Shown in pieces: positions 32,179-41,342 of a DNA stretch of 64,000 bases. This DNA is from Planctomycetota bacterium (GTDB taxonomy: Bacteria; Planctomycetota; UBA1135; GCA-002686595). The notes beneath the pieces were generated by a model. That model did not search any database and was not told the DNA's origin. It saw only the letters and a list, made by a program, of their open reading frames with translations. How positions within the stretch are numbered: the first letter of the stretch is position 1; each line of letters opens with the position of its first letter. A program made the translations under genes and the position numbers. The DNA lies in contig JAIOPM010000013.1 of NCBI GenBank assembly GCA_021413885.1, positions 170,372-234,371 on the forward strand. The letters run 5' to 3'.

Positions 32179-34293
32179 CTACTTGCCGGCAGGCGCGTCG
32201 GACTTGCCGAACTGCAGCACCTTCGCGGCGTCGTAGATCAAGCGCGCGGTCGGCTCCTGCCGCACTTTCTGGCTCTCGGGTCGATCCAAGAGCTCGACCG
32301 CCGCCGCCGGGCGCGCGCCGAACAGATTGTTCGCCGCGAGTACCAGACGCGCGTCGTCGTCGTTGGGTTGATCCTGCAGGTAGAGCTCGAGCACCGCGAG
32401 CTGACGATCGAACTCGAGTCGGTCGCTCTTGTAGAAGTCGTGCTTGTCGACCGAGAGCGAAGCGAGCGTCGAATCCAACTCGAGCGCGCGACGCAACGCG
32501 TACGCCGCGTAGTGGTAGTCGCCGGTCGCGAACAGCGCGTCCGACAGGATCAAGTAGAGCATTCCGTCGTCGGGCGAGAACTCGACCGCCTTCGCGTAGA
32601 AGTGCACTGCGTCGCCGTAGCGTCGCTCCGCGAAGGCGTTGTCGCCGAGCACCAAGTACTCCTCGGACGCGCGCGCCATCTCGGTCTTCGAGACCGGCGC
32701 GAGGAGCGAATCGAGCAGCGCTCGATCGTTCTTCGAGCCTTCGGTGCGAGCCGGCTCCGCGGGCGCGGAGATCACGCCTTCGCCTTCGGCCGCGGGTTCG
32801 CTCTGCGAGCCCGCAACGGGCGCGGCGGCCGGTTCGGGCTCGTAGTAGCGCTCGACCACCGTCGTGTAGTAGGTCGGGCCGCTGTACCAGTTCGGATTGC
32901 ACCACCAGTTCCCGTAGGTCGTCGGCCACCAGCCCCACGCGTAGCCGCAGGTGTAGTTGTAGGGATGTCCCCACCAGCCGTACGTGCTCCACGGGTGGCA
33001 GCCGTTCCACCACCACGCCCAATTGAAGCCGCAGTCCTCGTATCCGTTGCCGTACCAGAAGCCCGGCGTCCAGTTGAACCACCACCAGCCGGTCGTGCAG
33101 CCGATCGTCGAGCCGAAGCCGGTGTGGCAGCTGACGTCCTTGCCGTACGAGATCGAACGCCCGGCCTGTTCGTACTTGCGCGCGCGTTCCGGATAGCGAT
33201 ACGCGAGTTCGCGCAAGGAGCGCGTCGACTCGAGCGCCCGTTCGCGTGCGTTCTTGATCCGCTCGGCGTCGTGGCGATCGAGCTCGCGCGCATTCTTCAC
33301 GCGACGTTCGAGCGACTCGGCGTCGCGAGCCTTCTCGCGCGCACTCTTGATCCGCTGTCCGGGTGCTCCGCCGTCAGGCGCCGTGCGACCGCGCTGATCC
33401 TGTTCACCGCGCGCTCGGTCGTAGCGCTCGAGGATGCTCTTGCGATCGATCGGGCGCTTCGGCAGTTCGGCGTCCGCCGCGGGAGCGCGTCGACGAGTCG
33501 CCGACTCTTCGATCTCGTTCGCCGCGCGGCGTCGCGCCGACGGCCCGTCGCCGTCGCGCTCGGGGCGCGCGTCGGTCAGTCGCGGGAAGCTCGCGCGTCG
33601 TTGCGCGCGGATCACCGGAATGCCGCCGTCGTCACCGCCGCTGTCGTCACCTCGATCGGCGCCGCCGATTTCGGGCGCGGGCGCCGTGCGACCTCGCGAA
33701 CTCGGGCCCCGCGAAGTCGGGGCGCCGTCGGGCGAACCGCTCGGAGCTCCGCGCGAGCCGCCGCGACTCGGCTTGTCGTCGAAGGTCGGCGGCGTCGAGC
33801 GCGTGGCGCGTCGACCGCTGCTCGGTCCGTCGTCGTTCTCCGCGGGCGGCGTGTAGTCGCCGGAGTCGCCGCGGCCGCGCGACGGCGTGTCGTCGCGCGG
33901 GCGAGCGGGCATCGGCTCGCTGCGTTCGCGCGGACGGTCGTCGGAGCTATCCCGGTCGCGTGACGGCCGCGGGTCCGACGCCGGCTGGGTGGACGGTTGC
34001 GACGACCCGCGCGAGCCGTGATCTTGCGGCGGCGGTGAGCTCGGGCGCGAAGGTGCTTGCGGGCGCGGCTGCGATGACGCGGGAGGAGCACTCGGGCGCG
34101 ACGAAGGCGAGGAGGGCCGAGAGGCAGGGCTGGAGGCCGGACGCGACGGCGCCGAGGAGCTCCCGCGCGATCCGGAACCGGTCTTCGAGTTGCCCGAGCC
34201 CCGTCCGCCGCCGTCCGCCAGAGTTTCCGCCGCGAGGCCCCCGAAAGCCAGCAGGGCGAGAAGGGCGAATCGAGAGTGTCGCGGCGTGCGCAT
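32179..34293 (-). CDS. Secreted low-complexity protein with Trp/Tyr/Cys-rich segment and C-terminal TPRs
   Basis: A 704-residue exported protein: signal peptide (residues 1-26, L-A-D cleavage), a Ser/Pro/Arg/Gly/Asp low-complexity tract (28-290), a charged helical stretch with repeated R-x-K-N-A-R-E motifs (300-370), an extraordinary segment at about 385-480 with dozens of Trp, Tyr, Gly, Asn and about eight Cys (WWWFNWTPGFWYGNG; GWWPTTYGNWWCNPNW), and a C-terminal TPR region (530-690; AERRYGDAVHFYAKAVEFSPDD). Strong Shine-Dalgarno AAGGAG lies 8 bp before the ATG. Similar Trp/Tyr-rich blocks occur in uncharacterised planctomycete surface proteins; function unknown. Confidence 0.85.
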   Translation of the reverse strand: MRTPRHSRFALLALLAFGGLAAETLADGGGRGSGNSKTGSGSRGSSSAPSRPASSPASRPSSPSSRPSAPPASSQPRPQAPSRPSSPPPQDHGSRGSSQPSTQPASDPRPSRDRDSSDDRPRERSEPMPARPRDDTPSRGRGDSGDYTPPAENDDGPSSGRRATRSTPPTFDDKPSRGGSRGAPSGSPDGAPTSRGPSSRGRTAPAPEIGGADRGDDSGGDDGGIPVIRAQRRASFPRLTDARPERDGDGPSARRRAANEIEESATRRRAPAADAELPKRPIDRKSILERYDRARGEQDQRGRTAPDGGAPGQRIKSAREKARDAESLERRVKNARELDRHDAERIKNARERALESTRSLRELAYRYPERARKYEQAGRSISYGKDVSCHTGFGSTIGCTTGWWWFNWTPGFWYGNGYEDCGFNWAWWWNGCHPWSTYGWWGHPYNYTCGYAWGWWPTTYGNWWCNPNWYSGPTYYTTVVERYYEPEPAAAPVAGSQSEPAAEGEGVISAPAEPARTEGSKNDRALLDSLLAPVSKTEMARASEEYLVLGDNAFAERRYGDAVHFYAKAVEFSPDDGMLYLILSDALFATGDYHYAAYALRRALELDSTLASLSVDKHDFYKSDRLEFDRQLAVLELYLQDQPNDDDARLVLAANNLFGARPAAAVELLDRPESQKVRQEPTARLIYDAAKVLQFGKSDAPAGK

Positions 34294-34444
34294 GGTGCTG
34301 ACTCCTTAGGACAACGAGGACCGCGCGCGCAGAGCAAACGCGGTGCCGATTCCGGGGTCCGCACGGCGCTCGCTGAGTCGGATCGCGCTCGTCGACCGGT
34401 AGCCTACAGGGGACAACCCGCGTCGGGCAGGAGGCGAACCCGGA

Positions 34445-35548
34445 TCAACGGTCCGGCGCGAGAGGCAGCACGAGTTGCAGGCTCCGACCGTCGGCGCCTG
34501 CGGTGATGCGGACGTACGCGGTACCCGGTCGACTTCCGGCGGGCACCCGACGGAGCAGCTCGGCGAGCGCGGCGGCGACGTCCGCGCGCGGCGCCGTCAA
34601 CTTGAACGACAGGGCGCTCGCTCCCGGCCGACGCGTCCACTCCGGCGGCGTCGGCGCGACGTCTTCGGCGAGGCGCGCCAGGCAGCGCGTCGCCTTGCCC
34701 GACGCGTCGAGTTCGACCTCGACGCCGTCGTCGAGCTTCAGTCCCTTCGCTTCGAGTTCGTTCCGAGCGGCGTTCGCGCGAGTCGACAGTTCGTGCCAAT
34801 CGTCGCTGAGTTCCACCGATAGCGGACGCACGAGTCGGGCGGGGAGTTCGACCGATTCGATCGCGAGCTCACGCCCCGTGGTTTCGTCGTGCGGCCGACG
34901 ATCGACCGGCGTGAAGAACTCGTCGAGGTAGCCGACCTCGAACTCGATCGCTTCGATCGTCTCGCGCCACGCGACTTCGCCGCGCCGAGTGAGCGCGCAT
35001 TGCTCGGGCACGGCGCGCCCGCGATCGGCGCGCCATTTCACTTCGCGCAAGCCTTCGAGCTCGCCGCCCGCGGCGTCGCGACACACGATCGCGCGCGGTC
35101 GACCGTCGTCGCCGAGAGTCGCGACGAGTTTGCCGACGCCCGCGGCCTCGGTAGTGCGCTCGTTGTCGCCGCCGGACCACGCGAATCCGTCGGGCCACAG
35201 CACCAACGCCTGACGCAGCGTGAAGAAGTGGTCGATCTGCTCGCGTTCGTCGCCGGCGAGTTCGCGCGATGTCGCGGAGCCGTCGTCGTGCACGAACCAC
35301 CGTTGGCCGGAGCGGTAGTGCACCGTTCGCGCCTTGGTCGGCTCGCCGATCACCGTCATCAGCCAACGCGTCCGCGCCGGGAAGACGTACGTCGCGACCA
35401 AGCGTTGCGCGCGTGCGGGCTCCGCGGCGAAACGCACCGTCGAGACCGACTCGAACCCGGCGAGGTGCGCGATCGGCGCACGCTTCGGCAACGCGGGCTC
35501 GCCTTGGGCGGCGCAGAGAGTCAACGCGAGCGCGAAGACGCGGATCAC
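34445..35548 (-). CDS. Secreted protein of unknown function
   Basis: A 367-residue protein with a short signal peptide (residues 1-15, ending C-A-A-Q-G). The body is beta-rich: V-S-T-V-R-F, L-V-A-T-Y-V-F, W-L-M-T-V-I-G, T-V-H-Y-R-S-G-Q-R-W-F-V strands suggest an outer-membrane-lipoprotein-carrier (LolA/LolB)-like or DUF-type half-barrel; that is a guess. The C-terminal 150 residues contain a helix N-A-A-R-N-E-L-E-A-K-G and a final sheet. GTG start at 35548 overlaps the aminotransferase stop (GTGA), so it is translated from the same message as that enzyme although no functional link is apparent. Confidence 0.78.
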   Translation of the reverse strand: MIRVFALALTLCAAQGEPALPKRAPIAHLAGFESVSTVRFAAEPARAQRLVATYVFPARTRWLMTVIGEPTKARTVHYRSGQRWFVHDDGSATSRELAGDEREQIDHFFTLRQALVLWPDGFAWSGGDNERTTEAAGVGKLVATLGDDGRPRAIVCRDAAGGELEGLREVKWRADRGRAVPEQCALTRRGEVAWRETIEAIEFEVGYLDEFFTPVDRRPHDETTGRELAIESVELPARLVRPLSVELSDDWHELSTRANAARNELEAKGLKLDDGVEVELDASGKATRCLARLAEDVAPTPPEWTRRPGASALSFKLTAPRADVAAALAELLRRVPAGSRPGTAYVRITAGADGRSLQLVLPLAPDR

Positions 35549-36723
35549 CGACGCACCCCGAGGCGCTCGCGCAACACGCGCGCGGCGCTCTCGAGCGTCT
35601 CGCGTTTCTTCGCGAAGCAGAAGCGCACGATCTTGCGCCCGTCGTTCGGGTCGAGGAAGAAACTCGAACCGGGCACGGTCGCGACGCCGCCGTCGGCGAC
35701 GAGCTGCATCGCGAACGCGACGTCGTCGAGTTCGGTGAGTTTCGACACGTCGGTCATGATGTAGTACGCGCCTCGCGGCCGCACGACGCCGAAGCCGGTC
35801 TCCTCGAGGACGTCCGCGAGCAGATCGCGACGGCGCGCGTACTCGACCGCGAGGTTCGCGAAGTACTCCGGTCCGAAGTCGAGCGCTTCCGCCGCGGCCT
35901 CCTGCAACGGCGCCGGCGCGCCGACGGTCAAGAAGTCGTGGACCTTGCGGATCGCCGACGTCATCTCGGCCGGCGCGATCGCCCAACCGATGCGCCAGCC
36001 GGTCGCGCTCCACGTCTTCGAGAGCCCGCTGATCGTGATCGTGCGCTCGGCCATGCCGGGCAACGTCGCGAGCGACACGTGCTTCGTCCCGTCGAACAGG
36101 ATGTACTCGTAGATCTCATCGGTGACGGCGAGCGCGTCGTGCTCGATGCACAGCTTCGCGATCAGCTCGAGCTCCTCGCGCGTGAACACCTTGCCGGTCG
36201 GATTGTGCGGCGTGTTGACGATGATCGCGCGCGTGCGCGGCCCGAACGCGCGCGCGAGCTCGCGTTCGTCGAAACTCCAATCCGGCGCGCGCAGCTTGAC
36301 CATCCGCGGCACCGCGCCCGACAGGATGCAATCGGGCCCGTAGTTCTCGTAGAACGGCTCGAAGACGATCACTTCGTCGCCGGGATCGAGCACGCCCAGC
36401 AAGCTCGCGATCATCGCTTCGGTCGCGCCGCAGCACACGGTCACCATGCGCTCGGGATCGACATCGATGCCGTTGTACGCGCGCGTGCGTTTCGCGATCG
36501 CGGCGCGCAGGCGCGGAGCTCCCCACGTCACCGCGTATTGATTGATGTCCGATTGGATCGCGCGGCAACCCGCGTCCTTCATCGGCTGCGGCGCGGCGAA
36601 GTCGGGGAAGCCTTGCGCGAGGTTGATGCCCTTCTCGCGCGTGCAGACCCGCGACATCTCGCGGATCACGGATTCCTTGAAGCGTTGAGCTTTTTCCGAC
36701 GCGATGCGACGAGGTGCGGTCAC
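35545..36723 (-). CDS. Class I/II pyridoxal-phosphate aminotransferase
   Basis: A 392-residue cytoplasmic PLP enzyme of fold type I. Seen: substrate segment LAQGFPDFAAP, PLP-contacting N-T-P-H-N-P-T-G (Asn174), D-E-I-Y-E-Y (Asp202, Tyr205), the Schiff-base lysine in SGLSKTWSATGWRIGW (Lys236) with the phosphate-binding Arg, and a C-terminal Arg in K-I-V-R-F-C-F for the substrate carboxylate. The pattern is closest to the kynurenine/methionine/aspartate aminotransferase group (YbdL-like). All catalytic residues are present. GTG start. It precedes and overlaps the secreted-protein gene and follows the HEAT lipoprotein gene by 34 bp on the same strand. Confidence 0.92.
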   Translation of the reverse strand: MTAPRRIASEKAQRFKESVIREMSRVCTREKGINLAQGFPDFAAPQPMKDAGCRAIQSDINQYAVTWGAPRLRAAIAKRTRAYNGIDVDPERMVTVCCGATEAMIASLLGVLDPGDEVIVFEPFYENYGPDCILSGAVPRMVKLRAPDWSFDERELARAFGPRTRAIIVNTPHNPTGKVFTREELELIAKLCIEHDALAVTDEIYEYILFDGTKHVSLATLPGMAERTITISGLSKTWSATGWRIGWAIAPAEMTSAIRKVHDFLTVGAPAPLQEAAAEALDFGPEYFANLAVEYARRRDLLADVLEETGFGVVRPRGAYYIMTDVSKLTELDDVAFAMQLVADGGVATVPGSSFFLDPNDGRKIVRFCFAKKRETLESAARVLRERLGVRR

Positions 36724-36757
36724 GCCGTCATTGTGCCAGACGCGCGCGCGGCGGTCG

Positions 36758-37684
36758 TCAGGGCAGCTTCGCGGCCCACTCGAGCCAGTCGTTGGGGTCG
36801 TCGCCGTGGTTCTCGCCCGACAGTTCGATCAACGCGCGCTGCAGGATGCCGCGCAGCTTCTTGTCGCTACCCTCGAACGCGCGCGCGAGCTCCCGCGCCG
36901 CAGCGCCCTTGAAGTGCAGGTCGTCGCGACCGAGCTGCGCGAGGGCTTCGCTCGACGCGAGCACGACGAATGGCGCCGATTCGCGCGTCAGCTCGCCGAT
37001 CGCCGCGATCGAGGTCGTGTCCTTCTGCCCCGCCAAGATCAACGCGGCTTGCGCGCGGACGAAGGGCTCGGAGTCGGAGAGCGCGGTGCGCGCGCTCTCG
37101 ACCGCCGACGAACCGTCCGCGCCGGCTTCGATCAGCGACCGCAACGCCCACGCCGCGTTCGACCGTACGAAGCCGTCGGTGTGGTGCGCGAAGAGCTCGA
37201 CGATCGGCGCGAGCGGCGTGTCCGCCATCTGCAGGATCGCGAGGCCGATCAACGCGTTGCTGACGACATCCGCGCGCGGATCGTGGAGCGCGTTGAGCAA
37301 CGGACTCTGCGCCTCGGGCGCGTGGGTGAAGCCCAACGCCGCCGCCGCGGGAACGCGGTTCGACGGCGCGCCGTTCTCGAGCTCGTGGATCAACTCCGCG
37401 ACGCGCGGTCGCACGCGGCGCATCACGTCGAGCTCGAGCCCGCGCGCCTGACGACGCTCTTCCTCCGACTCGGCGCTGAGGACCAACTTGGTCCAGGCGC
37501 GCAACGACATGTCGACGGTCGCGAGCAACTTCCCGATCGGCTCGGGCGCGTCCGGTTGGGACCATTTCGGATCGTAGGGAAGAGCCTTGTCCTTGTCGGC
37601 GTCCTTCTTGGCGGCCGTCGACGCGCAGGCGCCGAGTGGGATCATCACGAACAACACGAAGGACGTGCGGGGGAGTCGCTGCAT
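36758..37684 (-). CDS. HEAT-repeat lipoprotein
   Basis: A 308-residue predicted lipoprotein with lipobox LGAC (Cys20), a 40-residue Lys/Asp-rich linker and an all-alpha body of HEAT-like repeats (about 90-300), e.g. P-A-A-A-A-L-G-F, P-R-A-D-V-V-S-N-A-L-I-G-L-A, D-G-F-V-R-S-N-A-A-W-A-L and E-P-F-V-R-A-Q-A-A-L-I-L. HEAT solenoids mediate protein binding; there is no enzymatic motif. A TAGACT box lies on the minus strand at 37724-37729, about 40 bp before the start, and serves as a candidate promoter diverging from the dehydrogenase gene. Confidence 0.85.
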   Translation of the reverse strand: MQRLPRTSFVLFVMIPLGACASTAAKKDADKDKALPYDPKWSQPDAPEPIGKLLATVDMSLRAWTKLVLSAESEEERRQARGLELDVMRRVRPRVAELIHELENGAPSNRVPAAAALGFTHAPEAQSPLLNALHDPRADVVSNALIGLAILQMADTPLAPIVELFAHHTDGFVRSNAAWALRSLIEAGADGSSAVESARTALSDSEPFVRAQAALILAGQKDTTSIAAIGELTRESAPFVVLASSEALAQLGRDDLHFKGAAARELARAFEGSDKKLRGILQRALIELSGENHGDDPNDWLEWAAKLP

Positions 37685-37723
37685 GATGGTTCGAGACGGT
37701 TCGGCTCGCGCTTTCTTCCGCGG

Positions 37724-37729
37724 AGTCTA
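37724..37729 (-). promoter_or_regulatory. TAGACT -10-like box, minus strand
   Basis: TAGACT on the minus strand in the divergent region between the HEAT lipoprotein and the dehydrogenase. It would leave a leader of about 30 nt before the ATG at 37684. A separate TAGCTT at 37794-37799 faces the plus-strand gene, 9 bp before its ATG. Confidence 0.4.
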
Positions 37730-37808
37730 GCCGCCTGAACCGACGCACTCCGCGTCGCATCAAAAAGGTCCTGCGCTGCGCGCGGAAACGGGCTAGCTTG
37801 GAACCTCC

Positions 37809-38897
37809 ATGGGCGTCCACATCCTCGATGCGATGTCGCGCGAGGGCTTCGAGGAGGTCGTCGCGCTCCACGACCGTCGTTCGAACCTTCGTGCGTTCCT
37901 CGCGGTCCACGACACGTCGCGCGGGCCGGCGTTCGGCGGCATTCGGCGTTGGACGTACTACGACGAGGATCAGGCGCTGCGCGACGTGCTGCGGTTGTCG
38001 CGCGCGATGACTTACAAGGCGGCGCTGGCCGAGCTCGACGCCGGCGGCGCGAAGCTCGTGATCCTCGACCGCCCCGACCTCGACGTCGACGAGGGCTACC
38101 GCTTCCTCGGCGATTTCGTCGAGCGCTTGGGCGGACGCTTCTACACTGGCCCTGACGTCGGCACCGGCGCGACCGAGCTCGCGTGCCTGACCGAACGCAC
38201 GCGTTTCGCGACCGATCCGGGGCCCAACGGACCGGGCAAGCTCGCCGAGGCGACCGTCGCCGGCGTCGTCGCGGGCATGGAGGCGGCGCTCGAGCTGCTC
38301 GACGGCGCGGTCGACTGGCCGCGGCGCACCGTGGTCGTCCAGGGGCTCGGCGAGGTCGGCGCGGGCGTCGCGCGGCGGCTGGTCGCGGCAGGCGCGAAGG
38401 TGCTCGCGGCGGAACTCGATGCGGAGCGCGCGGAGGCGGTTGCGGCCGACCTCGAGCTCGAGCTGCTCGATCCGTCGTGTGAGTACGACCCGACTTGCGA
38501 CGTGTTCGCGCCGTGTGCGCTCGGCGGGATCCTCCACGACCTGACCTTGACGCGCCTGCACTGCCGCGTCGTCGCCGGCGGAGCCAACAACGTGCTCGCG
38601 CGACCTTTGCACGGCGACCGTTTACACGAGCGCGGGATCCTGTATGTTCCCGACTTCGTGATCAACGCGGGTGCGCTGATCCGCGGGGCGACTTTCCATC
38701 TCACCGGAGCGCGCGAGAGCGTCGACTCGATCGGTCGACGCGTCGGACGCGTAGCGGGGGAGATCCTGAGGCTCGCCGCCGAGGAAGGTGCTCCTCCGGC
38801 GCGCATCGCGGTTCGCGAGGCCGAGCGGCGCATCGACGCCGGTCGGGACTCGAGTCGCGACGCGCACCGCGGCGGTCCGCACTTGATCGATCGCTGA
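37809..38897 (+). CDS. Glu/Leu/Phe/Val dehydrogenase (leucine dehydrogenase-like)
   Basis: A 362-residue NAD-dependent amino-acid dehydrogenase. N-terminal catalytic domain: FGGIRRW, substrate Lys in MTYKAALAELD (Lys70), catalytic Lys in GGAKLVI (Lys82) and Asp in YTGPDVGTG (Asp116). C-terminal Rossmann domain: VVQGLGEVGAGVAR. The short length and lack of the glutamate-specific residues fit leucine/valine/phenylalanine dehydrogenases, which deaminate branched or aromatic amino acids to 2-oxo acids. The C-terminal 30 residues are an Arg/Asp/His-rich tail. TAGCTT box 9 bp before the ATG. Ends 10 bp before the DUF3108 gene. Confidence 0.9.
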   Translation: MGVHILDAMSREGFEEVVALHDRRSNLRAFLAVHDTSRGPAFGGIRRWTYYDEDQALRDVLRLSRAMTYKAALAELDAGGAKLVILDRPDLDVDEGYRFLGDFVERLGGRFYTGPDVGTGATELACLTERTRFATDPGPNGPGKLAEATVAGVVAGMEAALELLDGAVDWPRRTVVVQGLGEVGAGVARRLVAAGAKVLAAELDAERAEAVAADLELELLDPSCEYDPTCDVFAPCALGGILHDLTLTRLHCRVVAGGANNVLARPLHGDRLHERGILYVPDFVINAGALIRGATFHLTGARESVDSIGRRVGRVAGEILRLAAEEGAPPARIAVREAERRIDAGRDSSRDAHRGGPHLIDR

Positions 38898-38907
38898 GGA
38901 CTCGTCG

Positions 38908-40209
38908 TTGAAGTTCCGCCGCACCACGCTCGCGCTCGTTTCCGCGTTCGCGTTGAACGCCTGCTTCAGTTGGGGCGGGTCCGGGCCGCGTGCGGAGCAC
39001 GATCCCGTGGCGCTCGAGAGTTGGACCGACGGCGGTGAATCGATCGCGGCGACTTCGACGGAAACGCCCGGCGAGGTTCCGAGCCCGGAGCCCGAACGCA
39101 CGATGGGCGCGAAGCCCGCACCCGCGTCGGGCTCGATCTCCGACGCGACGCAGCTCGGAACGGAGGCCACGGGCATCGCGCTCGCCGCGGCGCCGGTCGC
39201 CGACGTTCGCGAGGCGCCGCAGGACCAAGCCTCGGCGGCTCCCGATCCGAGCAAGGCGACTTCGGAGGCGTCGGACTCGAACGACCTCTTCCGCGTCTCC
39301 GGTCACGGGATGCCGGTGATCTTGATTCCGCGCGACGAGAAGCTCGTCTACGACGTCACGCTCGACCTCGGCATCATCACGCCCGACGTCGGCAAGGTGA
39401 CGATCATGTCGAAGGTCGAGTCGCTGCGCGCGAACCCGCTGTTGCTCGACCCGAAGGGCGCGAAGCCCGCCGGCGAACAAGCGGTGATCTCCGCGCGCGC
39501 CGAAGGTCAGTACGCGGTGTACGAGCTCGACGAGCTGATCACCACCGCGCACCTGCCGCAGGTCTTTCCGTCGCTCTTGCACCGCAGCACGCAGAGCGGC
39601 ACCGAGAACCGTCAACGCGAGATGTCGCTCGGCTACAAGGACGGCAAGTTCGTGTCGGTCTACCGACGCGACGCGCACTGCAAGGGCTGCAAGTTGAAGT
39701 CGCACTTCGTCGAGCCGACGTGGGCGTGGCAGGACGCGCACCATTGCGACGGCTGCAAGCGCGTCGAGCACCGTGTGTGGCGCGATCCTGTCGCGCGCGA
39801 TGCGCCATCGGGTTGCGTCGACATGCTCAGCGCCGTCTACGTCGCGCGCACGATGATCCTCGAGGGCCGTGACGCCGCCGACTTCCAGTTGATGGACCGC
39901 GACGAACTCTGGGACGTCCGGTTGCGACGCGGCAAGTCGACGAAGCGCATCGAAGTCCCCGCCGGCGAGTTCGACGCGTACGAGATCACGCTGGAGACGG
40001 GCGTGCCGAAGACCGAGACCGGCCGCGACGCGTCGGACTTCTCGGGCCTGTTCGGCATCCACGGCGAGCTCTCGATCTGGGTCGAAGCGACCACCGGCGT
40101 GCCGATCTGGATCCGCGGCCTGGTGCCGATCGGTCCGATCGAACTCGACGTGGGCGTGGAGCTCGCGGGCTTCCGCGGCACGCCGCGCGAGTTCAAGCCG
40201 CGCGAGTGA
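38908..40209 (+). CDS. DUF3108-family lipoprotein with an HCxxCK pair
   Basis: A 433-residue predicted lipoprotein (TTG start; lipobox LNAC, Cys19), then an Ala/Glu/Pro/Ser-rich linker to residue 130, then a beta-rich DUF3108 domain (about 140-430: KLVYDVTLDLGIITPDVGKVTI early, I-E-V-P-A-G-E-F-D-A-Y-E-I near the end). DUF3108 proteins are periplasmic beta-barrel-like proteins of unknown function related to LolA/outer-membrane proteins. Within it are two H-C-x2-C-K motifs (residues 256-261 and 279-284), which could form a metal site or two disulfides. It follows the dehydrogenase by 10 bp and its stop abuts the stop of the convergent ygfZ gene. Confidence 0.83.
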   Translation: MKFRRTTLALVSAFALNACFSWGGSGPRAEHDPVALESWTDGGESIAATSTETPGEVPSPEPERTMGAKPAPASGSISDATQLGTEATGIALAAAPVADVREAPQDQASAAPDPSKATSEASDSNDLFRVSGHGMPVILIPRDEKLVYDVTLDLGIITPDVGKVTIMSKVESLRANPLLLDPKGAKPAGEQAVISARAEGQYAVYELDELITTAHLPQVFPSLLHRSTQSGTENRQREMSLGYKDGKFVSVYRRDAHCKGCKLKSHFVEPTWAWQDAHHCDGCKRVEHRVWRDPVARDAPSGCVDMLSAVYVARTMILEGRDAADFQLMDRDELWDVRLRRGKSTKRIEVPAGEFDAYEITLETGVPKTETGRDASDFSGLFGIHGELSIWVEATTGVPIWIRGLVPIGPIELDVGVELAGFRGTPREFKPRE

Positions 40210-41304
40210 TCACGCGCCGTCGCTCGCCGGCGTCACCGTGTTCGCGCGCACCGGCAGCGGCACGATCGTCGCCGTCTGCGGGCCGTCGCCGAGGCGGAAC
40301 TCGGTGCCGATCGTCTGGTGCCGGCGTTTGACGTACGCGAGCACGAGGCCGGCGTCGAGCACGAACGAGTACGCCCACGAAGTCACCACGCCGAGATCGC
40401 GCCACTCGCCGTCGTCGAGGCGCATCAAGCGCGCGCCGCGCGGCACGGGATCGTCGGTCGAGACGCGCAACGCGCACAGGCGCTTGTTGAGCCCGCCGTA
40501 CGTGTCGATCTTCGCGACGACTTCCTGGCCGATGTAGCAACCCTTGTCGAGGCTGAACGCGCGCTCGAGCCGCGCTTCCTGCGGATAGATCGTCTCGTCG
40601 ACGTCGACGCGCGCGCGCGCGGCGCCGGCTTCGACGCGCAGGATGTCGTCGACGATGTGACCGATCGGTTGCGCGCCGAGTTCGAGCAGCGCGAGCCACA
40701 GTCGCTCGACCAACGCGGGCCCCGCGTCGAGACGCACGCCGTCGGAGCCCGCGTACGGAATCCGCGCGACCGCGACTTCGCCGCCTTGCCACGGCCGCAC
40801 TTCGCGCGCGCCGGCCGCGAGCTCCGCGTTCGCGCCGACGAGGCGCTCCGCGAACGCGAGCGCGTGCGGCCCGACCAACGCGAGCGGCGCATGTCGTTCC
40901 GTCGCGTCGACGAACGCGACCTTCTCGCTGAAGCGGTACATCTCGAGCGCTTTGACCACCGCCGCGGCTTCGCCGGGCTCGGTCGACAGCTCGAACACGT
41001 CGTCCGCGACGCGCGCGACCTCGAACTGGAAGCGCACTTTGCCCTTCGCGTCGAGCAACAGGTTCGAGTTGCCCTGACCGACGCTGAGATTGCGCACGTC
41101 GTTGGCGAGCAGGCGATGCAGGAACACCGCCGCTTCCGCGCCGCGCACTTCGACCAACCCGCGGTCGGTGAGGTCGACCAACGCCGTGCCGCTCGCCGCC
41201 GCGCGGTACTCGTCGGGCACGTCCTGGAAGAAAAGGACGCGGTCGTCGGCGGCGAGTTGCGCGCCGCGTTCGCGATGGAGGGAGGTGAGGATCGAGTTCT
41301 TCAA
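40210..41304 (-). CDS. ygfZ: YgfZ/CAF17-like folate-binding Fe-S protein
   Basis: A 364-residue member of the GcvT/YgfZ family. The diagnostic YgfZ motif K-G-C-Y-I-G-Q-E is present (DKGCYIGQEVVAKIDTYG) with its conserved Cys, which marks the tetrahydrofolate-dependent proteins that help assemble or repair certain Fe-S enzymes such as MiaB and Moco proteins, as opposed to true aminomethyltransferases. N-terminal beta-barrel part with L-V-D-L-T-D-R-G-L-V-E-V. TTG start at 41304, faced divergently by the sigma-factor gene. The stop abuts the DUF3108 stop on the other strand with no spacing. Confidence 0.9.
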   Translation of the reverse strand: MKNSILTSLHRERGAQLAADDRVLFFQDVPDEYRAAASGTALVDLTDRGLVEVRGAEAAVFLHRLLANDVRNLSVGQGNSNLLLDAKGKVRFQFEVARVADDVFELSTEPGEAAAVVKALEMYRFSEKVAFVDATERHAPLALVGPHALAFAERLVGANAELAAGAREVRPWQGGEVAVARIPYAGSDGVRLDAGPALVERLWLALLELGAQPIGHIVDDILRVEAGAARARVDVDETIYPQEARLERAFSLDKGCYIGQEVVAKIDTYGGLNKRLCALRVSTDDPVPRGARLMRLDDGEWRDLGVVTSWAYSFVLDAGLVLAYVKRRHQTIGTEFRLGDGPQTATIVPLPVRANTVTPASDGA

Positions 41305-41342
41305 GGAATGGAGGCCCGTAGTCGGCGCAGGCCTGCCCCACC

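Noticed and set aside
40210..41304. Calling the gene a glycine-cleavage aminomethyltransferase (gcvT)
   Set aside because: The K-G-C-Y-I-G-Q-E motif is diagnostic for YgfZ/CAF17 and no other glycine cleavage genes are present.
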